Notes: generated by a model from the sequence alone, not told the origin. Positions 31,454-41,030 are shown, counted from the stretch's first letter. The stretch: 64,000 nt of DNA from an uncultured Methanomassiliicoccus sp. (GCA_905203995.1 CAJKXZ010000002.1:186001-250000), one strand, 5' to 3'. Translations and numbers: made by a program.

Positions 31454-32308
31454 GTGAGAAAGATAGCCGTTGTCGCTACGGCGTTGTTGGCGATATTGTT
31501 GGTTTCAACGTTGATGCCTTGCATACTTGCAACGTCGGATTCCTCATCAGACGGTACTGTCCTCGGTGCAAATGACAAAGGTGATGAGCCTCCACTTACA
31601 GGAAAAGGGACAGTTAGCGGCAGGGTTCTTATCCGTGAAATAGGCGCATATGATTGTAAAGTAACATTCACAGAAATAAATGATAATAATGAGATGGGTG
31701 TGGAACATTCAATAACTATTCCTAAAGAAAACGATGGATATTACTCAATAGAGTTAGATATTGGCCGATACACCGCATATGCCGAATATGATAAAGAAAA
31801 AAATGTACCACCTGATGACAGGTCTCCAATAATTGTTGTAGAAGAAGGTTCAGACATAAAAGACGTTAATTTTAGATTTGAAATGAGTTATCCGTTTCAT
31901 GGCACAATTACCTTTGAAGGCTCTGGACTTGGTGGCGTAACAGTTACACTTACACCAATCTCAGGAAACCCGACTTCCGTACAAACAAATGAAGATGGTT
32001 ATTATTCATTCAAGGGCCTTTCTGGAGGCATATACACCATAGATTGCCAAAAAAGCGGTTTTGAAACAGTGACTAATAATATTGATATGAGTAAAGAATA
32101 CTACTTCAACACCCCCATGACCAGATCAGGATTGCCGGGAATTAATGGGTTTATTGAAGGATATGATTTTCAACACTCAATGATGGTTGTGAGCTTAATC
32201 GGCATGGTAACGATGATTATCTTTGCTTTAGGCGTTAGATTCCATCTGATGAAACATCCCCATCTGATTCTTAATGATGAAGAAGAGAGTGACTTGAAAA
32301 ACGATTAA
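31454..32308 (+). CDS. Membrane-anchored surface protein with carboxypeptidase-regulatory-like domains
   Basis: The 284-residue protein starts at GTG and has a signal peptide (n-region RK, then a 20-residue hydrophobic core ending near LATSD). An acidic extracellular part follows with two prealbumin-like repeats: GTVSGRVLIREI and GTITFEGSGLGGVTVTLTP with NEDGYYSFKGLSGGIYTI. A single C-terminal membrane helix (about 240-262) leads to a short charged tail. The domain type matches the repeats in the very large surface protein at 59-64 kb, so the two may share a role at the cell surface. Confidence 0.75.
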   Translation: MRKIAVVATALLAILLVSTLMPCILATSDSSSDGTVLGANDKGDEPPLTGKGTVSGRVLIREIGAYDCKVTFTEINDNNEMGVEHSITIPKENDGYYSIELDIGRYTAYAEYDKEKNVPPDDRSPIIVVEEGSDIKDVNFRFEMSYPFHGTITFEGSGLGGVTVTLTPISGNPTSVQTNEDGYYSFKGLSGGIYTIDCQKSGFETVTNNIDMSKEYYFNTPMTRSGLPGINGFIEGYDFQHSMMVVSLIGMVTMIIFALGVRFHLMKHPHLILNDEEESDLKND

Positions 32309-32886
32309 TCCAGTCCCAGAATCTTCTTTGATTTTTGCATATTTTTTTCAATATTTTTTGAAACTTCCTCATAGAGGGAGTTTCCCCACGCATCAATTGC
32401 TACCACAAGTGGTCCAAAATTATTAGCTTTGACTACCCAGAGAGCTTCTGGCATGCCAAGATCTAACCAAAAAACATCTTCAACTACTTCTAAACCCTGA
32501 GCGGCCAATACTGCTGCTCCCCCAGTAAATGCAAGATAAACACAGCCGCACTTTTTCATTGCATCTACTGTCGCTTGTGACATTCCACCCTTCCCGACAA
32601 TCGCCCGTACTCCAGAAAGTTCAATGAAGCGTGGCTCCATGGAATTCATTCGAGCAGAGGTTGTAGGGCCAGCAGCTAAGATTTTGTTATCTTCCTTACA
32701 TACAATAGGGCCGCAATGAAAAATTACTCCTCCGTGGAAGTCTACAGGTAATTCTTGAGAAGAATCGTACAATTCAAGTGCGCGGAGATGTGCCTCATCC
32801 CGTGCAATGTAGATCGTCCCTGAAAGATAGACCGTATCTCCAACCTTAAGATTTCTTACATCCGCCTCAGATAACGGCGTATTCAT
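32305..32886 (-). CDS. Fumarate hydratase class I, beta (C-terminal) subunit
   Basis: The smaller subunit of the two-part Fe-S fumarase, which interconverts fumarate and malate. It carries LKVGDTVYLSGTIYIARDEAH, the GPTTSARM and VGKGGM active-site segments and GCVYLAFTGGAA. The ATG at 32886 overlaps the alpha-subunit stop as ATGA. The length is 193. Tartrate dehydratase is an alternative because it shares the fold, but fumarase is commoner in archaea. Confidence 0.9.
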   Translation of the reverse strand: MNTPLSEADVRNLKVGDTVYLSGTIYIARDEAHLRALELYDSSQELPVDFHGGVIFHCGPIVCKEDNKILAAGPTTSARMNSMEPRFIELSGVRAIVGKGGMSQATVDAMKKCGCVYLAFTGGAAVLAAQGLEVVEDVFWLDLGMPEALWVVKANNFGPLVVAIDAWGNSLYEEVSKNIEKNMQKSKKILGLD

Positions 32887-33752
32887 GGCGAACACCTCCT
32901 TGTCAGGTATTCTACTTTTCCATCGGGATGGATCCTGGCCGTTGCACGACGTGCAGCCCAGCATTGAAGGTTGATCGCTATGGGAAGGCTGGCAGTATGG
33001 CAGTAAGCAAGTTCAATGTTCACACCCAATACGGTAGTATCTCCGCCAAGGCCCATTGGACCAACGCCAGTCAGATTGAGTGCTTGATAAAGTTCTGCTT
33101 CCAGATCAGCAAGAGCCGCATCAGCATTTCTTTCATTTAAGGGTCTCAGTAAGGCTTTTTTAGAAAGTGCCATCGCTTCATCAGCTGTTCCCCCGATACC
33201 AATACCTAAGATAGTAGGTGGACAGGGTTTACCAGCCGCCTTAACAACAGTGTCAAGGATGAACTTTTTAACACCCGGCAGACCCTGTGAAGGGGTTAAC
33301 ATCGCCAAGGCGGTCATGTTTTCAGACCCAGCGCCTTTAGGCATTACAGTTATCTCCACATAGTCCTCAGCTGAAGGGTGAAAGACCACATAGGGAAGAC
33401 CACTTGCAACATTAGTTCCAGGATTTTCTCGAGTAAGAGGATGAACAACATTGGGCCGCAAGGGAATTTCATTGGTTGCTCTGAGAACTCCCGCACGGAT
33501 TTTTTCTTCAAGATCAGAAGTGATTTTACCTTTTACAAAAAACACATGGATTCCAGTATCCTGACACATAGGAACCCGGAGTTTACCGGCAGCGTCGATG
33601 TTCTCCAAAATAGTACGAAGTTGTGTTTTAGCAATAGCGTTGGTTTCATTCATCTCAGCATTTATCAAAGCCGAAACGACATCTTCTGGTAAGGTAGTAG
33701 TAGCTTCCCTTAACAAAGAAACCACAATTTCTTCGACAGTACTATCTGTAAT
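32883..33752 (-). CDS. Fumarate hydratase class I, alpha (N-terminal) subunit
   Basis: Holds the oxygen-sensitive 4Fe-4S cluster that binds fumarate or malate. The cluster cysteines fit PMCQDTGIHV, KPCPPTILGIGIGG and INLQCWAARR. The first ATG/GTG/TTG-type codon in frame is GTG 33725. However, family members begin about nine residues earlier, and an ATT at 33752 gives (M)ITDSTVEEIVVSLLREAT with GGGGTGA at ideal distance. I annotate the ATT start. The length is then 289. Confidence 0.85.
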   Translation of the reverse strand: MTDSTVEEIVVSLLREATTTLPEDVVSALINAEMNETNAIAKTQLRTILENIDAAGKLRVPMCQDTGIHVFFVKGKITSDLEEKIRAGVLRATNEIPLRPNVVHPLTRENPGTNVASGLPYVVFHPSAEDYVEITVMPKGAGSENMTALAMLTPSQGLPGVKKFILDTVVKAAGKPCPPTILGIGIGGTADEAMALSKKALLRPLNERNADAALADLEAELYQALNLTGVGPMGLGGDTTVLGVNIELAYCHTASLPIAINLQCWAARRATARIHPDGKVEYLTRRCSP

Positions 33753-33850
33753 GATTTCACCCCAATACGCGCCTCCCTAATCATAGCCTCAAAGTAATTT
33801 TAAAGCTTCGATCAATATGTTGTTATAATTCATAGGCCAATCACAGCTTC

Positions 33851-34579
33851 ATGAAGATCGGAATCATCCATATTGGTGATGAACTTTTAACTGGGAAAAT
33901 AAACCCCTATCCTTTTGAAATGATTAGTGCCATCCAATCAAAAAATGCTGAAGTTTCTTCCATCCAGATAATTACTGATGACATAGATATCATTGTAAAA
34001 GCATTAGATCATTCTCAAAAATCAGACATAGATCTCTTGATTGTTACAGGCGGATTAGGGCCAACATTGGATGATCTTACTCGAGAAGCAGTGGCAGAGT
34101 ATATGGGCGTGGATCTGGAGATTGATAAGAAGTCATTAGCAGATTTAGAAAACTTTATGAAACTAAGACATCCAGACAAGGAATTAGCAGAGATTTCTAA
34201 GAGGATGGTAAGAATTCCTAAAGGGAGTACTGCAGTACACAACATATGTGGAGCCGCTTGCGGAATAAAAGCTCAGGCGGGCAAGATGACTATCTTTTGT
34301 CTGCCGGGCTTCCCCAATGAAATGATGCCCATGTTTGAAGAGAGCATACTTCCCTTGATTATTGGAAATGAAGAAGTAAGTGAAGAACTGACCACATTTG
34401 TAAATGAATCAGATATTGATCCATATCTTCGACAGATTTCGGAAAAATATCATGTCCGCGTCGCCTCTTTACCAAGTTTAGAATGGAAGACTAAAGGAAA
34501 CAAGGTAGTGATTAAGGGAAGAAAAGAAGAGGTGCTCGCGGCAAGAAAAGAATTAGAGAATTGTATTAATTCCCTATAA
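33851..34579 (+). CDS. CinA-like/molybdopterin-binding domain protein
   Basis: The 242 residues match the MoCF (MogA-like) N-terminal domain of CinA: GIIHIGDELLTGKI, then IDLLIVTGGLGPTLDDLT, and CLPGFPNEMMPMFEE. The PncC nicotinamide-nucleotide amidase domain of long CinA proteins is absent, as is usual in archaea. The reaction is not known; the related CinA N-terminal domain hydrolyses ADP-ribose. A TATA-like TTATAATTC precedes the ATG by about 30 bases. It overlaps the convergent nmd3 by 14 bases. Confidence 0.85.
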   Translation: MKIGIIHIGDELLTGKINPYPFEMISAIQSKNAEVSSIQIITDDIDIIVKALDHSQKSDIDLLIVTGGLGPTLDDLTREAVAEYMGVDLEIDKKSLADLENFMKLRHPDKELAEISKRMVRIPKGSTAVHNICGAACGIKAQAGKMTIFCLPGFPNEMMPMFEESILPLIIGNEEVSEELTTFVNESDIDPYLRQISEKYHVRVASLPSLEWKTKGNKVVIKGRKEEVLAARKELENCINSL

Positions 34580-35594
34580 AATACAATTCTCCCTCGTAAC
34601 TGAAGACTTTAATTGTTTCACCAGTTCTTTTAAAGTTACGAGGCTTCTTTATTTCTACGGTTTTATAGGTCACAGGATGCATAATCTGAAATTCACGATC
34701 TGTTTCAGTTAGAACCACTGCATCCATAAAATCTTCTTTGGTCCCCACTACCCTAACGTCCCTTAGATCAACATTCATCATTGTTTTTGACTCGTTGTTT
34801 TTAATATTACGCATTTTTGCGGTCTGGGGTCCGGTGCTTGTTATAATGTACAATTTATCTTTTATTTCAACAATATCTCTAATGCGATAGGATGGTAATC
34901 GTACTAAGTAAGTTACACGATAGATGTTACGACCATCTTTCTGTCCTTGTATCGAAGAAGATTCTTTAGATTCTGCACCATAGGTAGAAATCAGATCACG
35001 AGCGATCATTTTTCCAAAAGCCAGCGTGCTTACGTACAGATCGTAGCCGCCATGAACCTCTAATACTTTTGAAATGAAAGCATCACGATTATTCTTAGCA
35101 ACTCCTTCTGCATATTTCATAACACGCGATAAGATCTCTTCCTGTTCTTCATTTGAAAAACGTCTGGAAGTAGGACGAATTTGGACAATTGATTCAAAAT
35201 AGCTGCCTTGAATTTTATTACAGCGGTCACAAACATTGCGTCTCATACGAATTGTTGTGGTGCATTCTTCCACAACTTCCAGATCTTCATAAAACAAATA
35301 TGCAAGAATTTTGACTAAGTAGTGTTTATCATCAAGATGTTCCGCTGAGCATTCAATAGCATCAAGAGTCGCATCCTGCCTCAGCATGATGTTGCCGATT
35401 GCATATTCTTTGACTGCTTCTTCTTCAGAATCAAAATGTTCCCAATTCTTCCCGATTTGAAATTCACCACAGTGAGCGCAGAAGACCAGGTCTGACACTT
35501 CTGGACAAGTAGTAAAGCGATTACTCTTAAGATAACACTCAGAACATAGGGATTCGTAAGTTTTCCCTTCTTTACCACACTTTACACAGAACAT
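34566..35594 (-). CDS. NMD3 homologue, 60S/50S ribosome export-type zinc protein
   Basis: The archaeal homologue of eukaryotic Nmd3. It begins with CVKCGKEGKTYESLCSECYLK, continues with a second CAHCG zinc element, and then VCDRCNKIQGSYFESIVQIR. The C-terminal half holds the eIF5A-like and OB-like domains. In eukaryotes the protein escorts nascent large subunits; in archaea a subunit-joining or assembly role is inferred. It ends six bases before DUF424, which ends just upstream, and both follow MCM on the same strand. Confidence 0.9.
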   Translation of the reverse strand: MFCVKCGKEGKTYESLCSECYLKSNRFTTCPEVSDLVFCAHCGEFQIGKNWEHFDSEEEAVKEYAIGNIMLRQDATLDAIECSAEHLDDKHYLVKILAYLFYEDLEVVEECTTTIRMRRNVCDRCNKIQGSYFESIVQIRPTSRRFSNEEQEEILSRVMKYAEGVAKNNRDAFISKVLEVHGGYDLYVSTLAFGKMIARDLISTYGAESKESSSIQGQKDGRNIYRVTYLVRLPSYRIRDIVEIKDKLYIITSTGPQTAKMRNIKNNESKTMMNVDLRDVRVVGTKEDFMDAVVLTETDREFQIMHPVTYKTVEIKKPRNFKRTGETIKVFSYEGELYFIGN

Positions 35595-35888
35595 TTACAT
35601 CTTCGCCAGCTGAGCGTGAGGAACGCCAGCAATCCTGATTATGCAGTCTGAATTGATATAATTATGTTTGAGCGCGAGCGCGATTACCTTTTCGCCTACA
35701 AGATTGGCCGTAGTGCACATGGCCAGCCTGTTCAATAAAAGTTCCTCGGAAGCGTCTTCTCCTTCGTAAAATTCACGGTATACTTCAAGTCGCATTTTAC
35801 CTTCGGTGAATTTCATATCCAGAATATCTTTATCGGCTGCCGCCAACAACAATTCATTTCCCGATGCATGCATTCTGACCGTTATCAT
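35595..35888 (-). CDS. DUF424 family protein
   Basis: A 97-residue archaeal protein with MITVRMHASGNELLLAAADKDI at the start and FYEGEDASEELLLNRLAMCTTANLVGEKV in the middle. This is a conserved archaeal family with no established function. Its stop abuts the nmd3 ATG and its start is four bases after the MCM stop, so it is part of an MCM-DUF424-NMD3 operon. The start region is preceded by GATCAAATG, with no obvious Shine-Dalgarno sequence, so coupling to MCM translation is likely. Confidence 0.85.
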   Translation of the reverse strand: MITVRMHASGNELLLAAADKDILDMKFTEGKMRLEVYREFYEGEDASEELLLNRLAMCTTANLVGEKVIALALKHNYINSDCIIRIAGVPHAQLAKM

Positions 35889-35892
35889 TTGA

Positions 35893-38800
35893 TCACACCA
35901 TTTTATAGTATCCTGTGGTAGGTGAATAAAGCTCGCCGCTTTGAGTCATACGTTTGAGCAGACTTTTTGTCCGTGTTTCTTCAATGTTGCTACCTGCTGC
36001 CAATTTACAGATATCTTCCTGACTTACACCTTTACGGGGATCGGCATCCGCCAATGCTTTTTTAATGATCTCCTTCAGAATTGTTTGCTGCTCTCTTTGC
36101 GAATGACTTATGCCCGTAGCGACAATATCAAAGTCTAACTGACCACCTTCACCAGCGATTTTCTGAAGATAGTATTCAACAGCATTTATGGCCCTTCTTG
36201 CATCATCAATCGTAACTAAGGTAGACAAACGAGCTCTTGCACTTGCCTCCGATAGTCGAACAAAAGCTTCCAGCTGTCGAGCAGTAATTGGTACCGATGC
36301 TCCTTCACCCTCACCCTGCTTTCTGATCTTAAGATAGTAGTCAGAAATAGCTTTCATGGCTTCATCACTCATGACGGGATTGACTCTCTTGGAATAGGCC
36401 ACATATTTTCTAAAAAAGTCCCGTTCAAAGATGGGTTTCATCGTTGAGGTGTCATTGAGAATCTTCTCCGTATCAACACCCTCGATAGTTGGGAATTCTT
36501 CATCATACTTTCTTACTTGTCCTCGACGATGTGCTTTGAGAATGTGGTTGGTAATGTTGCGATCTTTTTCTGCTGAAGGTTTATCAGTAAGAGCAAAGAT
36601 CAAATCAAACCTTGACAGCAGTGCTGGCGGCATATTGATCTGATCGGCGATATACTGATGTTCTTCAAATCGCCCATATTTGGGATTGGCAGCGCCCAAA
36701 AGTGAGCATCTGCACTGCAGAGTTGCCGTTATACCGGCTTTGGCTACCGAAATTGTTTGGCTTTCCATTGCCTCGTGCATTGATGATCGATCCTGATCGG
36801 TCATTTTATCCAATTCATCGATGCAGGCCTGTCCTAGATCTGCTAGAACTAATGCACCGGCTTCTAACGTCCAGCGGCCCTCGCCAAAATCATCTTTAAC
36901 CGCTGCCGCAGTATTGTGAATAGAGAAACCATTGGCGATGAAGGTGTGTGTATCTTCAACTGTTAAATCATAAACATACTCAGGAAGGTCATCTTGTTTA
37001 GTTTTAACAGAAACAATAGTGGATGAAACTACCTCGTTAGTCTCATCATCCAAAAAAGGAATCTTCATCCCGGCTGTCAAATCAGCGGCCTTGCACCACT
37101 GTTCAGAGCCAGAGCAGATCATTAATTTTGTTTCAGGAGTTAGTAATATTTTATGACCATTGGTTTCCTCGATTTCCACAAGAAATGAAGGGGTCTTAAT
37201 TTTCCATATGGCCTCTAATTTCTGATGGGATTTTTTGCCATTTGCAAGAGAGGTAATTTCATATGTTTCAGCTATTTTTTCTCTCCATTGTGTTTCATTG
37301 ACTTCGACTGGAGAATGAAGGTGAGTTTCTACAAAATGACCAATCTGTACGGAAGTACCATCAACAAGAATTTCACTTTCTGGTCCAACACATAAACCAG
37401 CAGCAGATGAGGATTTACCGGAGGCATATATTCCTCGCGGTGCCAGTCGGGACATGTATCGTAACATCTGGCTGTTGTGAGAGATGATGTTGTTGGTAAT
37501 GAAATTATGACTGTCTTCCACTTCTAAGTCATAGACCCATTCTTCTTCAGCAGCAATTTCTTCCTTGCTGACTAGCGTATCATAGCAGAAACCAGCTTCC
37601 CAGGGGTATTGATCTTCCCTTGGAGTAAGGGATCCTGTATATGCAGCAATGGGTGTGCCTAAGGGAATCATTGAAACTGGCACAGGTCTGATTCGCACAA
37701 CATATTGCGTAAAGAGTGGATGAGTGGGAGTAACTGTTAGTTGTTTATTGCCCTCTGTGATAATTCTAATCAAAGTTGATGGTGCTTTGCGTTTCCAAAC
37801 CCGGACCGCTTTGCCTTTTTCTATCCTACCTCGATTGGAAAAAGTGAGTACTTCGAGATCGGTAACCGCTGAAACACCATCATCGATCTCCTCGATTGGT
37901 CCTTTAGAAAGTGCATCATCGACTAATTCTCTGATGGGACTGAAAGAACCATCAGCCATCGCAACCAGGGTGTCACCAGTAACGCACTTTGCTACTCCCG
38001 GGTCACCAATCAGAAGAATGTGGATGTCACCGCGGATTTTAGTACCGTCGTCTAAGGTCTTAGGAACACCGCCGAACAACTGTAAAGCTAAACACTCTTT
38101 TTCAACATCATAACCAAAGATAGTGGGTGAGATGGAAGCCACGATATTTTCAAAGAGATCGGGAGATCGTGCGGCTTCTTCGATTAATTCGATGTCTTCT
38201 GGTGTTATGTCCAGCTCTTCATATTCATTGCGCTGAGATTCAACCGAGATTACATCCAAGGAAATATCAAAAATGGTTGACTTTGTTTGCTGTAATTTTT
38301 GAACTGAGCGTAAGATCCCGTTGAGAGTTACTCTGTCACCCGGAGCAACGGATCCTGCAGCATCATCTTCAAGATAACCAGTCAGACGTTCTGGCTGAGC
38401 TCCCCCTCTTAATCCTTCGGGACTCTCCTGAATTTCAACTTTCTGAGTATCAACAAAACGACTTTCTTCTGTTAGAAGAATGAACTTGGTAGCGCCAGCG
38501 CTTCTGCCGCATCCATCTTGCTCCTTATAGCATTCCATCGGTTCTTTGAATAATAAACCGCTCTGCTCTTCTTTGATGATGCGTCCACACCTTTTACACT
38601 GGAATAAAGCATCGGTGATTTTGGGTCTGACTTCGGTAGCCTTTCTGACTAATCCTTCTACGGAAATTACCTTCCCTACATGCTTGGCTCTTAAATCCCT
38701 AATTTCTACATGGGCATCGCGTGGAAGGTTGTTTATTCGAAGATTGATATCTGCTTCACGCATCTCTTGATGCATGAGATTTTTCATTGCTTTTTTACCA

Positions 38801-39069
38801 GAAAGAAGTGTGATATCGGGATGTTCAAGAAAAAGGCCAGCTAGATCAGTATCAAACAAATCCAAATCAGCAAAATTGACTAGCACACTTCGCTTATCGG
38901 GATAGCCGTCAGCGATCTCACGCATCTGCTGAATATAATCAGTTCCAAGGAAGAAAGCCTCCCATTTGGCAATCGTATTAAGATCCACTTCTTTGAGCGT
39001 CCCGCCTTCGTATGACGGCTCATCTGAAATCATTTCTTCATTGGAATTTTCAAACTCCTCGCTAGTCAA
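35893..39069 (-). CDS. mcm: Replicative MCM helicase containing two inteins
   Basis: The replicative DNA helicase, 1,058 residues as translated and about 727 after removal of two inteins. The N-terminal OB domain has a zinc motif (CKRCG...CYKEQDGCG). The ATPase domain has Walker A GDPGVAKS (rebuilt by splicing), Walker B LADLGQACIDELDKM, an AANPKYGRF sensor loop and the LLSRFDLIF arginine-finger region. A C-terminal winged helix closes it. Intein 1 is inserted in Walker A at Lys361/Ser533, intein 2 at Leu559/Thr720 in the SSAAGLTAA loop. Both sites are functionally essential, so splicing must work. It heads an operon with DUF424 and NMD3. Confidence 0.96.
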   Translation of the reverse strand: MTSEEFENSNEEMISDEPSYEGGTLKEVDLNTIAKWEAFFLGTDYIQQMREIADGYPDKRSVLVNFADLDLFDTDLAGLFLEHPDITLLSGKKAMKNLMHQEMREADINLRINNLPRDAHVEIRDLRAKHVGKVISVEGLVRKATEVRPKITDALFQCKRCGRIIKEEQSGLLFKEPMECYKEQDGCGRSAGATKFILLTEESRFVDTQKVEIQESPEGLRGGAQPERLTGYLEDDAAGSVAPGDRVTLNGILRSVQKLQQTKSTIFDISLDVISVESQRNEYEELDITPEDIELIEEAARSPDLFENIVASISPTIFGYDVEKECLALQLFGGVPKTLDDGTKIRGDIHILLIGDPGVAKCVTGDTLVAMADGSFSPIRELVDDALSKGPIEEIDDGVSAVTDLEVLTFSNRGRIEKGKAVRVWKRKAPSTLIRIITEGNKQLTVTPTHPLFTQYVVRIRPVPVSMIPLGTPIAAYTGSLTPREDQYPWEAGFCYDTLVSKEEIAAEEEWVYDLEVEDSHNFITNNIISHNSQMLRYMSRLAPRGIYASGKSSSAAGLCVGPESEILVDGTSVQIGHFVETHLHSPVEVNETQWREKIAETYEITSLANGKKSHQKLEAIWKIKTPSFLVEIEETNGHKILLTPETKLMICSGSEQWCKAADLTAGMKIPFLDDETNEVVSSTIVSVKTKQDDLPEYVYDLTVEDTHTFIANGFSIHNTAAAVKDDFGEGRWTLEAGALVLADLGQACIDELDKMTDQDRSSMHEAMESQTISVAKAGITATLQCRCSLLGAANPKYGRFEEHQYIADQINMPPALLSRFDLIFALTDKPSAEKDRNITNHILKAHRRGQVRKYDEEFPTIEGVDTEKILNDTSTMKPIFERDFFRKYVAYSKRVNPVMSDEAMKAISDYYLKIRKQGEGEGASVPITARQLEAFVRLSEASARARLSTLVTIDDARRAINAVEYYLQKIAGEGGQLDFDIVATGISHSQREQQTILKEIIKKALADADPRKGVSQEDICKLAAGSNIEETRTKSLLKRMTQSGELYSPTTGYYKMV
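36913..37392 (-). other. Mini-intein 2 in MCM ATPase loop, atypical block B
   Basis: Residues 560-719 (160 aa), from Cys (CVGPESEILVDG) to His-Asn (NGFSIHN), followed by the +1 Thr720. Block F is VYDLTVEDTHTF. Block B reads LLTPETKL; the usual TxxH His is Thr647 here. No endonuclease domain is present. The insertion site lies within GKSSSAAGL/TAAA, the second common MCM intein position. Confidence 0.88.
37474..37986 (-). other. Mini-intein 1 in MCM Walker A
   Basis: Residues 362-532 (171 aa), from Cys (CVTGDTLVAMADG, block A) to His-Asn (NNIISHN, block G), followed by the +1 Ser. Block B TVTPTH keeps the conserved His450. Block F is VYDLEVEDSHNF. There is no LAGLIDADG or HNH endonuclease domain, so it is a self-splicing but immobile remnant. 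It splits the P-loop between Lys361 and Ser533. Confidence 0.9.
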
Positions 39070-39126
39070 AAACCCTCACCCAATTTTTCATGTAGACTTC
39101 ACATATATTTCTTCTTATCTTTCTCA

Positions 39127-39651
39127 TTATTCAGATCGCTCTGGAGGTACGAACTCCATTTGCACTTTTACCACTTCGGCACTAGTTCTTACCGCAGCAT
39201 AGCTGTCCAGTGGCTCCTGATTCAATTTTATAAACTGCTCTCCCCAGCTGAATTTTGATAAAATCTGCAGTGCCTGTTCTTTTATGCCCATGATATATAG
39301 TGAGGCGGCCAAAGCTTCTACGCTGGACAATTTTAAGGGCTTCCCCCAGTTGACCGGATTAGCTGCTAAAAGATAAGGAAGTGCTCGCTGTTGGAGATCA
39401 CTTCTTAATTTAGGAAAATCAGTGATCTGGTTCCAGGACATATCCATAACCACAAGACCATGAGCTAATGCAGCTTTTGTATCTTCCCGAGAGATTGCTT
39501 TTTCTGCATAAGGAGTTAAAACTACTGCACCGTGGGGTATTCTTCTTAAAGAAGCTATTTCCTGTGCTAAATTAAATTTCATTAGCTTCCGACCAGTACA
39601 TTTTTTTGGATCGCACTGATGTTCATCATATACGTACAAATTTACAATCAC
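39127..39651 (-). CDS. rRNA aminocarboxypropyltransferase Tsr3-type (DUF367)
   Basis: Adds the 3-amino-3-carboxypropyl group of SAM to the hypermodified uridine of helix 31 in small-subunit rRNA. The family start DEHQCDPKKCTGRKL is complete, with the VVMDMSWNQI and LPYLLAANPVNWGKP motifs. The 174-residue length is normal. It is upstream of MCM on the same strand with a 57-base gap, and divergent from the M20 peptidase gene. Confidence 0.92.
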   Translation of the reverse strand: MIVNLYVYDEHQCDPKKCTGRKLMKFNLAQEIASLRRIPHGAVVLTPYAEKAISREDTKAALAHGLVVMDMSWNQITDFPKLRSDLQQRALPYLLAANPVNWGKPLKLSSVEALAASLYIMGIKEQALQILSKFSWGEQFIKLNQEPLDSYAAVRTSAEVVKVQMEFVPPERSE

Positions 39652-39800
39652 GGTATGTCTCCTTGGAGGTTATTCACTAATCAGAACTCTAACGGCCTTT
39701 AGGAATAAAACGTATGCTATACTAACAGCTCAATTGCTGTACCATTCCAATTAAAAATAGTAGACAAAACTAAGTCATATTGTTGCCATCTACAAAATTA

Positions 39801-41030
39801 ATGCAGCCTTATTCAAAGCTTGTAGAACTTACCAAAGAATGCCAGAACCAGATGATTGATGAGTTAACTGCAATGCTGAGAATTCCCGCCATGGGTCCAG
39901 AAAATGGAGGAAATGGAGAAGGCAAACGTGCAGATCATTTGGAAGCTCTCCTCCGCTCCTGGAGTCTACCGGTTGAGCGTGTTGAGATCGCTGATGAACG
40001 GGTGGGAAGCAGACCAAGCCTTATCTGCCGCATAAAAGGTCAGTGTGAAAAAACAGTATGGCTAGTGGCGCATATTGACACAGTCTCGCCAGGAAATATT
40101 GATTCTTGGGACAATGGTCCCTTTGAACCAGTAGTTAAAGATGATAAGATCTATGGCCGCGGTTCAGAAGATAATGGACAGTCGGTGATTTCATCACTCT
40201 TTGCTTTAAAGATTTTAGCGGGATTGGATGAAAAACCTCGCCTCTCATTGGGAGTTATTCTTGTTGCTGATGAGGAAGCAGGATCTGCATTTGGTATCAG
40301 ACCTTTGATTGAGATGGGGAAGTTTGGTAAAGAAGATGTATTTTTTGTTCCCGATTTTGGAGATCCCCAGGGATCTAGTATCGAAGTTATGGAGAAGTCC
40401 ATTATTTGGCTAAAGGCTTCTGTAAGAGGCAAACAAGTGCATGCATCTGTTCCTCAAAAAGGTGTAAATGCATTAGTGGAAGGATCAAAATTCATTTTAG
40501 CACTAAGGGATGCTTTTTATGCACACTTTGATTTGAAAAATGATGCGTACAATTATGAAATTTCAACCTTTGAGCCCACTAAAAGAGCCAATGAAGAGAG
40601 CAGCATAAATATCATACCCGAAGTGGAAAATGTGTTTTTTGATGTACGGCTGCTTCCAGAGTACTCAATTGATGAATTTCTTGCCTTTGCAAAAGATTTT
40701 ACTCACCAGTACGCGGAAGAACATAAAATAGAAGCGACTGTTGATGCTGAAAGAATTGATCCTGCCGGGTCTCCTTCGCCTGCTGAAACCCTCGAATTCA
40801 AGACTTTGAAGGATTCGATAAGAAAGGTCACAGGAATTGAAGCGGCGGCCATTGGCATTGGGGGACAAACTTGTGCCAACTGGTTCCGAAAAGCCGGATA
40901 TTTAGCTTATGCCTGGCAGACTTGTGAAGGTTTAGCACATCAAACAAATGAATATTCAAAAATAGGAAATCTAGTGAACGACTCAGCAGTTTTTGCAGTT
41001 ACGCTCTATGAACTATGCTTTAAGGATTAA
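39801..41030 (+). CDS. M20-family metallopeptidase/deacylase
   Basis: A two-zinc hydrolase of the ArgE/DapE/carboxypeptidase G2 superfamily. Metal and catalytic residues fit AHIDTV (first His/Asp), GRGSEDNGQSV (bridging Asp), ADEEAGS (general base Glu and Glu ligand) and FVPDFGDPQG (Asp ligand). The lid domain is present. The last His ligand fits GLAHQTNE. The ATG at 39801 is taken as start; a TTG at 39780 would add seven residues, and neither has a good ribosome-binding site. The substrate is uncertain: DapE-like desuccinylation, ArgE-like deacetylation and di/tripeptide cleavage are all possible. Confidence 0.88.
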   Translation: MQPYSKLVELTKECQNQMIDELTAMLRIPAMGPENGGNGEGKRADHLEALLRSWSLPVERVEIADERVGSRPSLICRIKGQCEKTVWLVAHIDTVSPGNIDSWDNGPFEPVVKDDKIYGRGSEDNGQSVISSLFALKILAGLDEKPRLSLGVILVADEEAGSAFGIRPLIEMGKFGKEDVFFVPDFGDPQGSSIEVMEKSIIWLKASVRGKQVHASVPQKGVNALVEGSKFILALRDAFYAHFDLKNDAYNYEISTFEPTKRANEESSINIIPEVENVFFDVRLLPEYSIDEFLAFAKDFTHQYAEEHKIEATVDAERIDPAGSPSPAETLEFKTLKDSIRKVTGIEAAAIGIGGQTCANWFRKAGYLAYAWQTCEGLAHQTNEYSKIGNLVNDSAVFAVTLYELCFKD

